Source: Brevundimonas sp. SL130
GTDB taxonomy: Bacteria; Pseudomonadota; Alphaproteobacteria; Caulobacterales; Caulobacteraceae
Reading direction: 5' to 3'
Assembly: GCF_026625805.1 (NCBI RefSeq)
Contig: NZ_CP113064.1
Location: 3,016,657-3,080,656, forward strand
DNA: 64,000 nt
Part shown: piece after piece, positions 57,309-64,000 of the stretch
Position numbering within the stretch: position 1 is the first letter of the stretch
How the letters are laid out: each line of letters opens with the position of its first letter
Notes under the pieces: model-generated
What the model was told of the DNA's origin: nothing
The model's input: only the letters and a program-made list of their open reading frames with translations
Databases searched by the model: none
Program-made: the position numbers and the translations under genes

Positions 57309-59243
57309 TCAGAACTCTTCCCAGCCGTCAGAACCAGAACCGACCGTCAAGTCGCGTCCGTTCGCGACCTTGACCACGCGTTGCTCAACCCTCGGAGCCG
57401 CGCGCGAGGGCGGGCTCGCAGGCGCGCCTCGAGCGGCCGAAGCCTTGGCGCCAGACTTTCCACCTGAAACCCGAAAGAAGGACACCTGGGCCGACAGTTC
57501 AGCCGTTTCCTGGCGCAGCGAGTTGCTCGCCGCTGTAGCCTCTTCCACCATGGCGGCGTTTTGTTGCGTCACCTGATCCATCTGGTTCACGGCGATATTG
57601 ATCTCGTGCAGGCCGGTGGCCTGTTCCTTGGCGGATGCTGCGATCTCCACCACCAGGGCGCTGATGTCGTTGACCTGGGATGCGATGGCCTGCAGCGCCG
57701 ACCCGGCCTCGCTGACCAGGCGGACGCCGTTCTCGACCTCTGAGCCCGAGCTGCTGATCAGGGTCTTGATCTCCTTGGCCGCCTCGGCCGAGCGCTGAGC
57801 CAGGGCCCGCACTTCGGAGGCGACGACGGCGAAGCCGCGGCCGGATTCGCCGGCGCGCGCAGCCTCGACCCCGGCGTTCAGAGCCAGCAGGTTGGTCTGG
57901 AAGGCGATCTCGTCGATGACGCCGACGATCTGGCTGATCTGACGCGATCCGCCCTCGATCTTCTGCATGGCCTGGACGGCGTTCATGACGACCGCGCCCG
58001 ACGCCTCGGCGCTTTGGCGGGCGCCGCTGGTGACCTCGGCCGCCTTGGTGGCGCCCTCGGCGGTCATGCGCACAGTCGCGGTGATCTCATCCAGCGCAGC
58101 GGCGGTTTCTTCCAGGCTGGCGGCCTGTTGTTCGGTGCGGCGCGACAGGTCGTCGGACGCCTGGCTGATCTCGCCGGCGCCGGAGTCGATGCCATGGACC
58201 GAACCGAGCACTCCGGTGACGGTCTCTTCAAGACGGGCGATCGAGCGGTTGAAGTCGGTCTTCAGAATTTCGCTGCGCTCGGGGAAGGGCGCGTCGATGC
58301 GATAGATCAGGTCACCTTCGGCAAGGGCGGACAGGCCCTTGCCCAGGCTTTCGATAACGACGGCGTTTTCAGTCGCCTCCTGCTGCGCGGCGGCCTCGCG
58401 GCGACGACGTTCGGTCTCAGACTCGTCGCGCATCGATTCCGCTTCCTGCTCCAGCGTCTTGGCGCGAAGACCGTTGTCGCGGAAGATCTGCATGGCTTGG
58501 GCCATGGCCCCGACCTCGTCCTTACGGTCCGTGTCGGGGATAGCGACGTCCAGCTTGCCCTGCGCCATGGCCGACATGGCGCCGGTCATGCGGCGCACCG
58601 GGGCGACCATCAGGATCGACAGTTGCACGCCCAGGAAGACGGCGGCCGCGACCAGGATCAACCCGCCGACAGCCAGGGCGAGGAAGGAGGCCGTGATCGC
58701 CGAAGCCTGTTCGGCGTCGCGCAGGTTCATCCGCTCGACTTCGATGTCTCGAACCTGAGTAATGGACTTGGTGATGTGGGTCACGCGAACCTTGTCGCCC
58801 GAGTCGATCACGACGCGACGCGCAGCCTCGATACGCGCCAAATCAAGCGCGGCCTCAGTCAGCGGCGTTCCGAACTCGGTGCGCCAGGCCATCGCATCCT
58901 GCTGAGCCTTATCGACCAGCGCCTTCTCTTCGGCGGTGAGATTGGACGCTTGAAGGGCGGCGACGGACTCTTCGAACTGCTCCCAGCCGGTTTTATACAC
59001 GTCGAGATAATCAGCATTGCCGGTTAGCAGGACGCCCCGCATCTGCGAGTTCAGACGAATGAAGCCCTTCTCTGCAACGTGGGTGCGATCGATGATCGCT
59101 TTACTCTCAGCGTTCAGCTCGGCGGCCGTTTTCATCTCTGACAGTTGGAAGAACACGGCGCCGATCATCGCGGCGGCCACAGTCAGCAAAAGGGCGAAGG
59201 CGATCGCCAGCTTCCGCTGCATCGGAATGTTCTTCGGATTCAT
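57309..59243 (-). CDS. Methyl-accepting chemotaxis protein
   Basis: 644 residues: TM1 (about 10-32), a periplasmic four-helix sensor of ~155 residues ('[31 protein letters not shown]'), TM2 (about 186-208), a HAMP domain ('[23 protein letters not shown]'), a second HAMP-like segment ('[14 protein letters not shown]'), and the signalling hairpin with tip '[24 protein letters not shown]'. The C-terminus ends SDGWEEF, matching the xWxxF pentapeptide that tethers CheR/CheB. No che genes are adjacent. Ligand unknown; position beside porin and dct genes hints at small organic acids. Confidence 0.93.
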   Translation of the reverse strand: MNPKNIPMQRKLAIAFALLLTVAAAMIGAVFFQLSEMKTAAELNAESKAIIDRTHVAEKGFIRLNSQMRGVLLTGNADYLDVYKTGWEQFEESVAALQASNLTAEEKALVDKAQQDAMAWRTEFGTPLTEAALDLARIEAARRVVIDSGDKVRVTHITKSITQVRDIEVERMNLRDAEQASAITASFLALAVGGLILVAAAVFLGVQLSILMVAPVRRMTGAMSAMAQGKLDVAIPDTDRKDEVGAMAQAMQIFRDNGLRAKTLEQEAESMRDESETERRRREAAAQQEATENAVVIESLGKGLSALAEGDLIYRIDAPFPERSEILKTDFNRSIARLEETVTGVLGSVHGIDSGAGEISQASDDLSRRTEQQAASLEETAAALDEITATVRMTAEGATKAAEVTSGARQSAEASGAVVMNAVQAMQKIEGGSRQISQIVGVIDEIAFQTNLLALNAGVEAARAGESGRGFAVVASEVRALAQRSAEAAKEIKTLISSSGSEVENGVRLVSEAGSALQAIASQVNDISALVVEIAASAKEQATGLHEINIAVNQMDQVTQQNAAMVEEATAASNSLRQETAELSAQVSFFRVSGGKSGAKASAARGAPASPPSRAAPRVEQRVVKVANGRDLTVGSGSDGWEEF

Positions 59244-59293
59244 TTTATCGTCTCGTTAGGGCTCATCACTGTCTTGACGATCAATTGTGAAGA

Positions 59294-59321
59294 AACCCGG
59301 AACGGGGGGCCGTTCCGGGTT
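59294..59321 (-). terminator. Intrinsic terminator after the porin gene
   Basis: A perfect 12-bp stem AACCCGGAACGG/CCGTTCCGGGTT with a 4-nt loop, followed on the minus strand by TCTTCACAATT. It lies between the porin stop and the chemoreceptor start. Confidence 0.75.
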
Positions 59322-59355
59322 CCTTCTAGACTTATCCGGGTTTCTTCTAGACTTA
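59314..59355. repeat. 21-bp tandem duplication spanning the porin stop codon
   Basis: Two adjacent 21-bp units (59314-59334 and 59335-59355) that differ at a single base (TCCGGGTTCCTTCTAGACTTA versus ..TTTCTT..). The second unit contains the porin stop (TTA at 59353-59355), the first repeats it downstream, and its CCGGGTT is an arm of the terminator. Confidence 0.9.
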
Positions 59356-60744
59356 GAAGGCCGTCTGGACGCGAACAGTGACCGTATTTCCGCTGTCGTC
59401 GCCGACATAGGTCCCGGTCTTGTTATCGATCGACCAGGCGCTCCAATGGGTGGAGATGCGCGTGTTGTTGGTCGGGTACCAGTTGACGCCCAACAGCCAG
59501 GAATCGGCTTCACCGCCCGTGGGATTGTCGCTGTAGTCGGCCGTGTCGTAACGGCCGACAACCTCAAGCGCGCCATAGCCGTCGGTCCCCAGCGGGTTCA
59601 GGACCTTGGGGCGTGACCAGGTGCCCGTTCGGGCCGACAGGGGCGGCTTTTCGCCGGTGATGAAGAAGCCGGCCGAGATGCTGTAGGCGTCCTGGTCGTA
59701 ATCACGGGCCGCCGTTTCGAGCACGCGACGTCCGCCTTCGGCCATCAGCCAGCCCGAGCGGTGCACGCCGCCCAGTTCCAGGCCGAGACCCTTGCTGCCC
59801 TTGGGATCGGCGTAGGCGCCGGACGACAGGCGCAGATTGTCGTTGCCGCGCGAGGTGACAACCAGGCTGCGCGCCGCCACCGAGGCGTTAGGCGTCAGAT
59901 CCTCGACAAAGCCCCACCCGCCGAGGTGTAGGAAGCCGGCGTCCGTCTTGAACGGCGACCAGTGGGTGCGGCCCATCAGGGTGACGGAGTCATTCGTCGT
60001 GCCGCCGCTGATGGCGTCGCCGGTCAGCGACAAGGAGGCGTGCCAAACGCTGCCGGTCAGCTTAGACGAAACGCCGACGCCGTAGGCGCCGCGCTCCGGC
60101 CCGACGGTCGAGACCATCAGGCTGCGCTCCAGGAAGGGAACGACATCCTCCGCCGTGCCGCCTTCGACGCCGCGGTCGTTCAGGCGTTGGCCCATGGACA
60201 CTTCCAAGTCGCGACCGCCCAGTTTGGCGTTATAGGCCATGAAAGCGTTGGCGATGCTGACGGCGTTGTCTGCGAGATCGGCTTCAATCCAGTAGGTGAA
60301 CCCGCCGGCGATCTTGCCCTGACCGCCGATACGCAGGCCACGCAATTCGGTCGTCGTCAGGTTCCGGCCGTCGAAATCCGAACCGAAAGTGTTCGACAAA
60401 TCGGCAGTGACGCGCATCCGAGGCTTGAAGGTGAAGCTGCCGTCAGGGCTGCGCAGCTCGGGCACGCCCGAGGCCCAATCGACGGGGGAAGGCGCGGCGG
60501 CGGCCTGAGCGGCCGGACGCGGCGTCACAGCGACAGGAGGCGGCGTACCCGCAACAGCAGGCGCCGCCGCCGGGGCCGGAGCGTGCGACTGGGCTTCCAG
60601 TTGCTCCAGACGCGCCGACAAGGCCTGCACCTGTGCACGCAGGGCCGAGATTTCATCTGCCGACGGCGTCGCCGATTGCGCGAATGCCGAAGTGCTGAGG
60701 GCGGCGAAGCCGACGCCCGCCAGCAGGGCGCGTTGAATCATCAT
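59353..60744 (-). CDS. Phosphate-selective porin, OprP/OprO family
   Basis: 463 residues. Signal peptide (MMIQRALLAGVGFAALSTSAFA), a short coiled coil ('DEISALRAQVQALSARLEQLEAQ') usual for trimeric porins, an Ala/Pro linker, then a 16-strand barrel with 'FTFKPRMRVTADLSNTFG' and a terminal Phe ('VTVRVQTAF'). OprP-family members carry phosphate or pyrophosphate, but many alphaproteobacterial copies have other anions; a Pho-box was not seen upstream. The ATG pair at 60744/60741 leaves the exact start open by one residue. Confidence 0.88.
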   Translation of the reverse strand: MMIQRALLAGVGFAALSTSAFAQSATPSADEISALRAQVQALSARLEQLEAQSHAPAPAAAPAVAGTPPPVAVTPRPAAQAAAAPSPVDWASGVPELRSPDGSFTFKPRMRVTADLSNTFGSDFDGRNLTTTELRGLRIGGQGKIAGGFTYWIEADLADNAVSIANAFMAYNAKLGGRDLEVSMGQRLNDRGVEGGTAEDVVPFLERSLMVSTVGPERGAYGVGVSSKLTGSVWHASLSLTGDAISGGTTNDSVTLMGRTHWSPFKTDAGFLHLGGWGFVEDLTPNASVAARSLVVTSRGNDNLRLSSGAYADPKGSKGLGLELGGVHRSGWLMAEGGRRVLETAARDYDQDAYSISAGFFITGEKPPLSARTGTWSRPKVLNPLGTDGYGALEVVGRYDTADYSDNPTGGEADSWLLGVNWYPTNNTRISTHWSAWSIDNKTGTYVGDDSGNTVTVRVQTAF

Positions 60745-60864
60745 GGGGCTGTACTCATCAGTGGATGCTTGTTGTGATCAGCCGTAAAGCCTGATTGTTA
60801 ACGAAGGGCCAAATTTGGATAGGCAAAACTGCGTATCGTTGTTTAAACCTGTCCCAAATGCAGT

Positions 60865-60895
60865 ACAGGCGCCGCGCTTTCGCGACGGCGCCTGT
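60865..60895. terminator. Hairpin downstream of dctA
   Basis: A perfect 10-bp stem ACAGGCGCCG/CGGCGCCTGT with an 11-nt loop, 15 bp past the dctA stop. On the plus strand it is followed by TTTCCC. On the minus strand, the dctA side, no T-run is present. Confidence 0.5.
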
Positions 60896-60910
60896 TTCCC
60901 GGGGAGGAAA

Positions 60911-62266
60911 TCAATCGGCGGTGACCAGGTCCTTGTCACCCGGTCCGGCGGCGGGATCAGGCTGAGCCGCGATAGGCTGGGCCGGACCATTCAGCGCCGC
61001 CTTCAAGGCGTCCCGATCCAGTTCACCCTCCCATCGGGCGACGACGATGGTGGCCACCGCATTGCCGATGAAGTTGGTCAAGGCGCGGCACTCGCTCATG
61101 AAACGGTCGATGCCCAGGATCAGGGCCATGCCCGCGACCGGGACCGTGGGGACCACCGACAGGGTCGCCGCCAGGGTGATGAATCCGGCGCCCGTGATGC
61201 CGGCCGCCCCCTTGGACGACAGCATGGCGACCAGCAGCAGCAGGACCTGCTGCTCCAGCGTCAGATCGATGTTAAGGGCCTGAGCGATGAACAGCGCCGC
61301 CATCGTCATATAGATGTTGGTGCCGTCCAGATTGAACGAATAGCCGGTCGGCACGACTAGACCGACCACCGACTTGGACGCGCCGGCGCGTTCCATCTTG
61401 GTCAGCAACGACGGCAGGGCGGCTTCCGAAGAGGAGGTGCCCAGGACCAGCAGAAGCTCTTCCTTCAGGTACCGGATCAGCTTCAGAATGTTGAAGCCGT
61501 TAGCCCAGCCGACAAGACCCAGGACGCCAACCACGAAGACGATGGCCGTCAGATAGAAGGTGGCCACCAGGGCGGCCAGATTGGCGATCGAACCGATGCC
61601 GTACTTGCCAATGGTGAAGGCGAAGGCCCCGAAGGCGCCGATGGGCGCAGCCTTCATCAGTATGGCGACCAGCTTGAAGAAGGCGTGGCTGATCGATTCC
61701 AGGAAGTTCAGCACCGGCTTGCCGACATCGCCGACCATGGCCAGGGCCAGGCCGAACAGAACCGAGACGAACAGAACCTGAAGAATATTGCCCTCAGAGA
61801 AGGCCGAAACCATGGTGTCCGGAATGATGCCCATCAGGAAGCCGGTGATGGTCGTCTCGTGCGCCTGCTCGGAGTATTTGGCGACCGCGCCGACATCGAG
61901 GGTGGCGGGGTCGATGTTCAACCCACGGCCCGGCTGGACGATATTGGCGATGACCAGGCCTAGGATCAGAGCCAGGGTCGAGAAGGTCAGGAAATAGGCG
62001 AAGGCCTTGGCCGCCACGCGGCCGACACGGCCGATGTCGCTCATTCCCGCGATGCCGGTGACGATGGTCAGGAAGATGACCGGGGCGATGATCATCTTCA
62101 CCAGTTTGATGAAGGCGTCGCCCAGGGGCTTCAGGCCTTCGCCGAAGCTAGGCCAGAAATGCCCGATGACGGCGCCCGCGACGATGGCCGTCAGCACTTG
62201 GAAATAGAGATGCCGATAGAAGGGTCGGCGAACGGCCGGCTCAGCGGCTGAAGGAAGCGCGATCAC
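60911..62266 (-). CDS. dctA: C4-dicarboxylate:cation symporter
   Basis: 451 residues, DAACS family. It imports succinate, fumarate and malate with protons or sodium. Signatures: '[22 protein letters not shown]', '[17 protein letters not shown]', '[20 protein letters not shown]' (hairpin 1 serine-rich motif), '[31 protein letters not shown]' and '[21 protein letters not shown]'. The start is GTG 62266 with AGGAG 6 nt upstream. Divergent from dctB, its likely sensor kinase. Confidence 0.95.
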   Translation of the reverse strand: MIALPSAAEPAVRRPFYRHLYFQVLTAIVAGAVIGHFWPSFGEGLKPLGDAFIKLVKMIIAPVIFLTIVTGIAGMSDIGRVGRVAAKAFAYFLTFSTLALILGLVIANIVQPGRGLNIDPATLDVGAVAKYSEQAHETTITGFLMGIIPDTMVSAFSEGNILQVLFVSVLFGLALAMVGDVGKPVLNFLESISHAFFKLVAILMKAAPIGAFGAFAFTIGKYGIGSIANLAALVATFYLTAIVFVVGVLGLVGWANGFNILKLIRYLKEELLLVLGTSSSEAALPSLLTKMERAGASKSVVGLVVPTGYSFNLDGTNIYMTMAALFIAQALNIDLTLEQQVLLLLVAMLSSKGAAGITGAGFITLAATLSVVPTVPVAGMALILGIDRFMSECRALTNFIGNAVATIVVARWEGELDRDALKAALNGPAQPIAAQPDPAAGPGDKDLVTAD

Positions 62267-62472
62267 GGGAGACTCCTGTCACTGCGGGACCATCCCGCGG
62301 TTTCCTCAACGGCCCCCGCTGCTGACGGCGAGGTTCCGGCGACAAATGTCTCGCATGGCCTGAAGCCCTCCAAGCTCATTCGAAGGACAGTCTAAACCTT
62401 TGATTAGAAAGTGAAGTCTATCGATCCACCCGGACCAGCTTCACAAGACAGTGCGGTTCACCACACAAAAGG

Positions 62473-62500
62473 TTCGCGCATTTGTGCGAAATGTCGCACA
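62473..62500. promoter_or_regulatory. Three interleaved palindrome half-sites before dctB
   Basis: TTCGCGCA (62473-62480), TGTGCGAA (62483-62490) and TCGCACA (62494-62500). The last two form a perfect TGTGCGA-AATG-TCGCACA inverted repeat ending 9 bp before the dctB start; the first two form an imperfect one, so the middle segment can pair either way. It may be an operator or a stem that masks the ribosome site. Confidence 0.5.
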
Positions 62501-62508
62501 GATAAGGA

Positions 62509-64000
62509 ATGAAGCTGTCCGCGATGCGCACCATTATCGAAAAAGCTTCGAGTTTTGTCCGACGCCCGTGGACGGTCTTAGTCGGCGGTTGGCTGGCGGC
62601 GAGTCTGCTTCTGGGCGGCGTCGTGGGCGAGGCCGCACGCCGTGACGCGATCGACGAGTTGGAGCGACAGGCGTCCGCCGGCGCCGTCATGCATGCGGCG
62701 GTATTGCGCAGCGAGTTGGAAAAGCAGCGCGCCATCCCCGCCATATTGGCGGAGGATCCGGATGTGGCGGGACTTCTCAGATCGCCTGACACGGGCGCCG
62801 TGGATCGCGTCGATCGCAAGCTTGAGCGCCTGGCGATCCAGACGCGCGCAGCCGTCATCTATGTGCTGGACGCCAAAGGCTTGACCCTGGCGTCCAGCAA
62901 CTGGCAGGCGCCCACCAGTTTCGTCGGCATACGCTACGACTTCCGACCCTATTTCACCAACGCCATGCGCGACGCAAAGGGCGAGTTCTATGCGCTCGGC
63001 ACGCGCAGCGGACGGCCCGGCCTGTATCTTTCTCGCCGTGTAGACGCGAGCGACGGAACACCCCTGGGCGTCGTGGTGCTGAAACTGGAATTCGACGCGC
63101 TGGAGTCCGAATGGCGCAGTTCTGGCGAACCCGCCTGGGTGGCCGATCCGGGCGGCGTGGTCCTGGTGACCAGCGTGCCGGAATGGCGTTTCCGCACCAC
63201 GGGGACGATGGACGAAACGCGGCGCCGTCTCAGCCAGATCGATCTGACCCTGCGCCCCGACGCGCTCGCCCCCCTGCCCTTCCAGACGCCGAACGGCGAT
63301 CGGCCCCGTCTCGTGCGCACAGCCGTAGGCGAAGGCCGTCCCCAAACCTGGATGCATTCCAAGACCGTGACGGCTACGCCAGGATGGACCCTGCATCTGC
63401 TGACGCCCGAGCGGGGCGTGGTCGGGACCGCCGTGGCGGGCGCGCGCGGGCTCGCCTTGCTGATCACCAGCCTGCTGGCTCTCGCCGCCGCCCTGCTGTT
63501 GCGGCGGCGTCATCAGGCCATCGCCCGCGCAAGGGCCGAAGAGGAAGGCCGGCTAGAGCTTGAACGCCGCATCCGCGAACGCACCCACGAGCTTCACGAG
63601 GCCAATCTGGCCCTGAATCGGCAAATCGATGAGCGGCGGCGCGCCGAGGCGGCGCGGGAGCTGCTGCGCGACGAACTGGTCCAGGCCAGCAAGCTGGCGG
63701 CCTTGGGCCAGATCGTCGCCAGCGTGGCCCATGAGATCAACCAGCCTGTCGCCGCCATCTGGACCCATGCGGACACCGCCGTTCTGTTGTTGGAGCGAGA
63801 TCAGCCCGACAAGGCGCGTGATGCGCTTCGCAAGATCGGCGACCTGACGCGCCGGATCGGCGCCATTACTCAGGACCTGCGTCTGTTCTCGCGCAAGGCC
63901 GCGCCCAGCATCGACGCAATTGAGCTGGAAGACGCGATCCAGGGCGGACTGCAACTGACCCGCGGAAGGCTGGAGGAAGGCGGGATAAGTCTGGAGCGGA
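62509..64000 (+). CDS. dctB: C4-dicarboxylate sensor histidine kinase DctB (partial, 3' end outside window)
   Basis: The frame is open from ATG 62509 to the end of the window (497 codons) with no stop. TM1 is about residues 20-42; a periplasmic double-PAS (PDC) sensor follows ('AAVIYVLDAKGLTLASSNW', 'FVGIRYDFRPYFTNAM', 'EFYALGTRSGRPGLYLSRRV', the region that binds C4-dicarboxylates in DctB); TM2 about 312-334; a coiled coil; then HisKA 'LGQIVASVAHEINQPVAAIWTHA' with the phospho-His. HATPase lies beyond the window. Divergent from dctA. A later ATG at 62524 is an alternative start. Confidence 0.92.
   Translation, partial: MKLSAMRTIIEKASSFVRRPWTVLVGGWLAASLLLGGVVGEAARRDAIDELERQASAGAVMHAAVLRSELEKQRAIPAILAEDPDVAGLLRSPDTGAVDRVDRKLERLAIQTRAAVIYVLDAKGLTLASSNWQAPTSFVGIRYDFRPYFTNAMRDAKGEFYALGTRSGRPGLYLSRRVDASDGTPLGVVVLKLEFDALESEWRSSGEPAWVADPGGVVLVTSVPEWRFRTTGTMDETRRRLSQIDLTLRPDALAPLPFQTPNGDRPRLVRTAVGEGRPQTWMHSKTVTATPGWTLHLLTPERGVVGTAVAGARGLALLITSLLALAAALLLRRRHQAIARARAEEEGRLELERRIRERTHELHEANLALNRQIDERRRAEAARELLRDELVQASKLAALGQIVASVAHEINQPVAAIWTHADTAVLLLERDQPDKARDALRKIGDLTRRIGAITQDLRLFSRKAAPSIDAIELEDAIQGGLQLTRGRLEEGGISLER

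Noticed and set aside
62267..62508. Sigma-54 promoter for dctA.
   Set aside because: I looked for GG-N10-GC with the TGGCAC-N5-TTGC context toward dctA and did not find one worth reporting.
62418..63513. Minus-strand frames of 146 and 311 codons at the window's end.
   Set aside because: Shadows of dctB, which reads openly on the plus strand through the window end with sensor and HisKA motifs.

Overview
The window is a 64 kb piece of chromosome from a high-GC alphaproteobacterium. It most resembles the order Caulobacterales, and Brevundimonas is my best guess. The reasons are: GC-rich third codon positions almost throughout; a PleC-like and a second DivJ/PleC-type cell-cycle histidine kinase; two large TonB-dependent receptors; a DnaA-C-like HTH / DUF6456 gene pair; and families of GC-rich palindromic intergenic repeats. 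There is no phage, transposase or CRISPR array. Most of the window is core metabolism. Genus assignment is inference from gene content, not from a database comparison.

Layout. 0-5.5 kb: HTH + DUF6456 pair, sufE, a six-helix sensor kinase with a 15-bp tandem repeat, a lower-GC SpoU methyltransferase, a secreted protein and a DUF1491 protein. 5.5-9.2 kb: three types of palindromic repeat around a retropepsin-like protease, thrC and a CsbD-like gene. 9.2-12.2 kb: the threonine operon, an aspartokinase-homoserine dehydrogenase fusion plus thrB on the minus strand, preceded by a Thr/Ile-rich leader peptide and a terminator/antiterminator (attenuator). 12.3-14.8 kb: a SAM-I-type (S-box) riboswitch followed by metX-metB. 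Then tRNA-Glu, a small hypothetical gene, a glycosyltransferase-like gene, carA, a GH3 beta-glucosidase with a Tat signal and a possible ATT start, a ZIP transporter, proBA, and gltD-gltB-amtB.

30.8-38.2 kb: an S1/P1 nuclease - TPR sulfotransferase - trmJ operon, a Kef-type antiporter, a PEP mutase/isocitrate lyase-family enzyme, a CBS-domain protein and a Caulobacterales-type hypothetical. 38.3-43.3 kb: pleC-like kinase and a TonB-dependent receptor back to back with strong terminators between them. 43.6-47.9 kb: tsaD-gpsA-Rieske operon diverging from hemC-hemD, then tRNA-Thr. 48.2-50.2 kb: an AT-richer area with an XRE regulator facing a four-gene operon headed by a membrane-anchored LuxR-type HTH protein. 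This is the least explained block. 50.3-54.5 kb: metK with a 10+10-bp palindrome upstream, a pentapeptide-repeat protein, gpmA plus a RibD-like deaminase lacking the reductase domain, and a 25-aa membrane peptide. 54.5-64 kb: a second TonB receptor with a Gly/Pro-rich insert, a chemoreceptor, an OprP-type porin, dctA and divergent dctB (cut by the window end).

The amino-acid logic is coherent. Aspartate-family flux (thrA fusion, thrB, thrC, metX, metB, metK) appears controlled by three separate cis devices: ribosome-stalling attenuation for Thr/Ile, a SAM riboswitch for metXB, and a palindromic operator at metK. Glutamate/ammonium assimilation (gltD, gltB, amtB) and proline synthesis (proB, proA) sit side by side.
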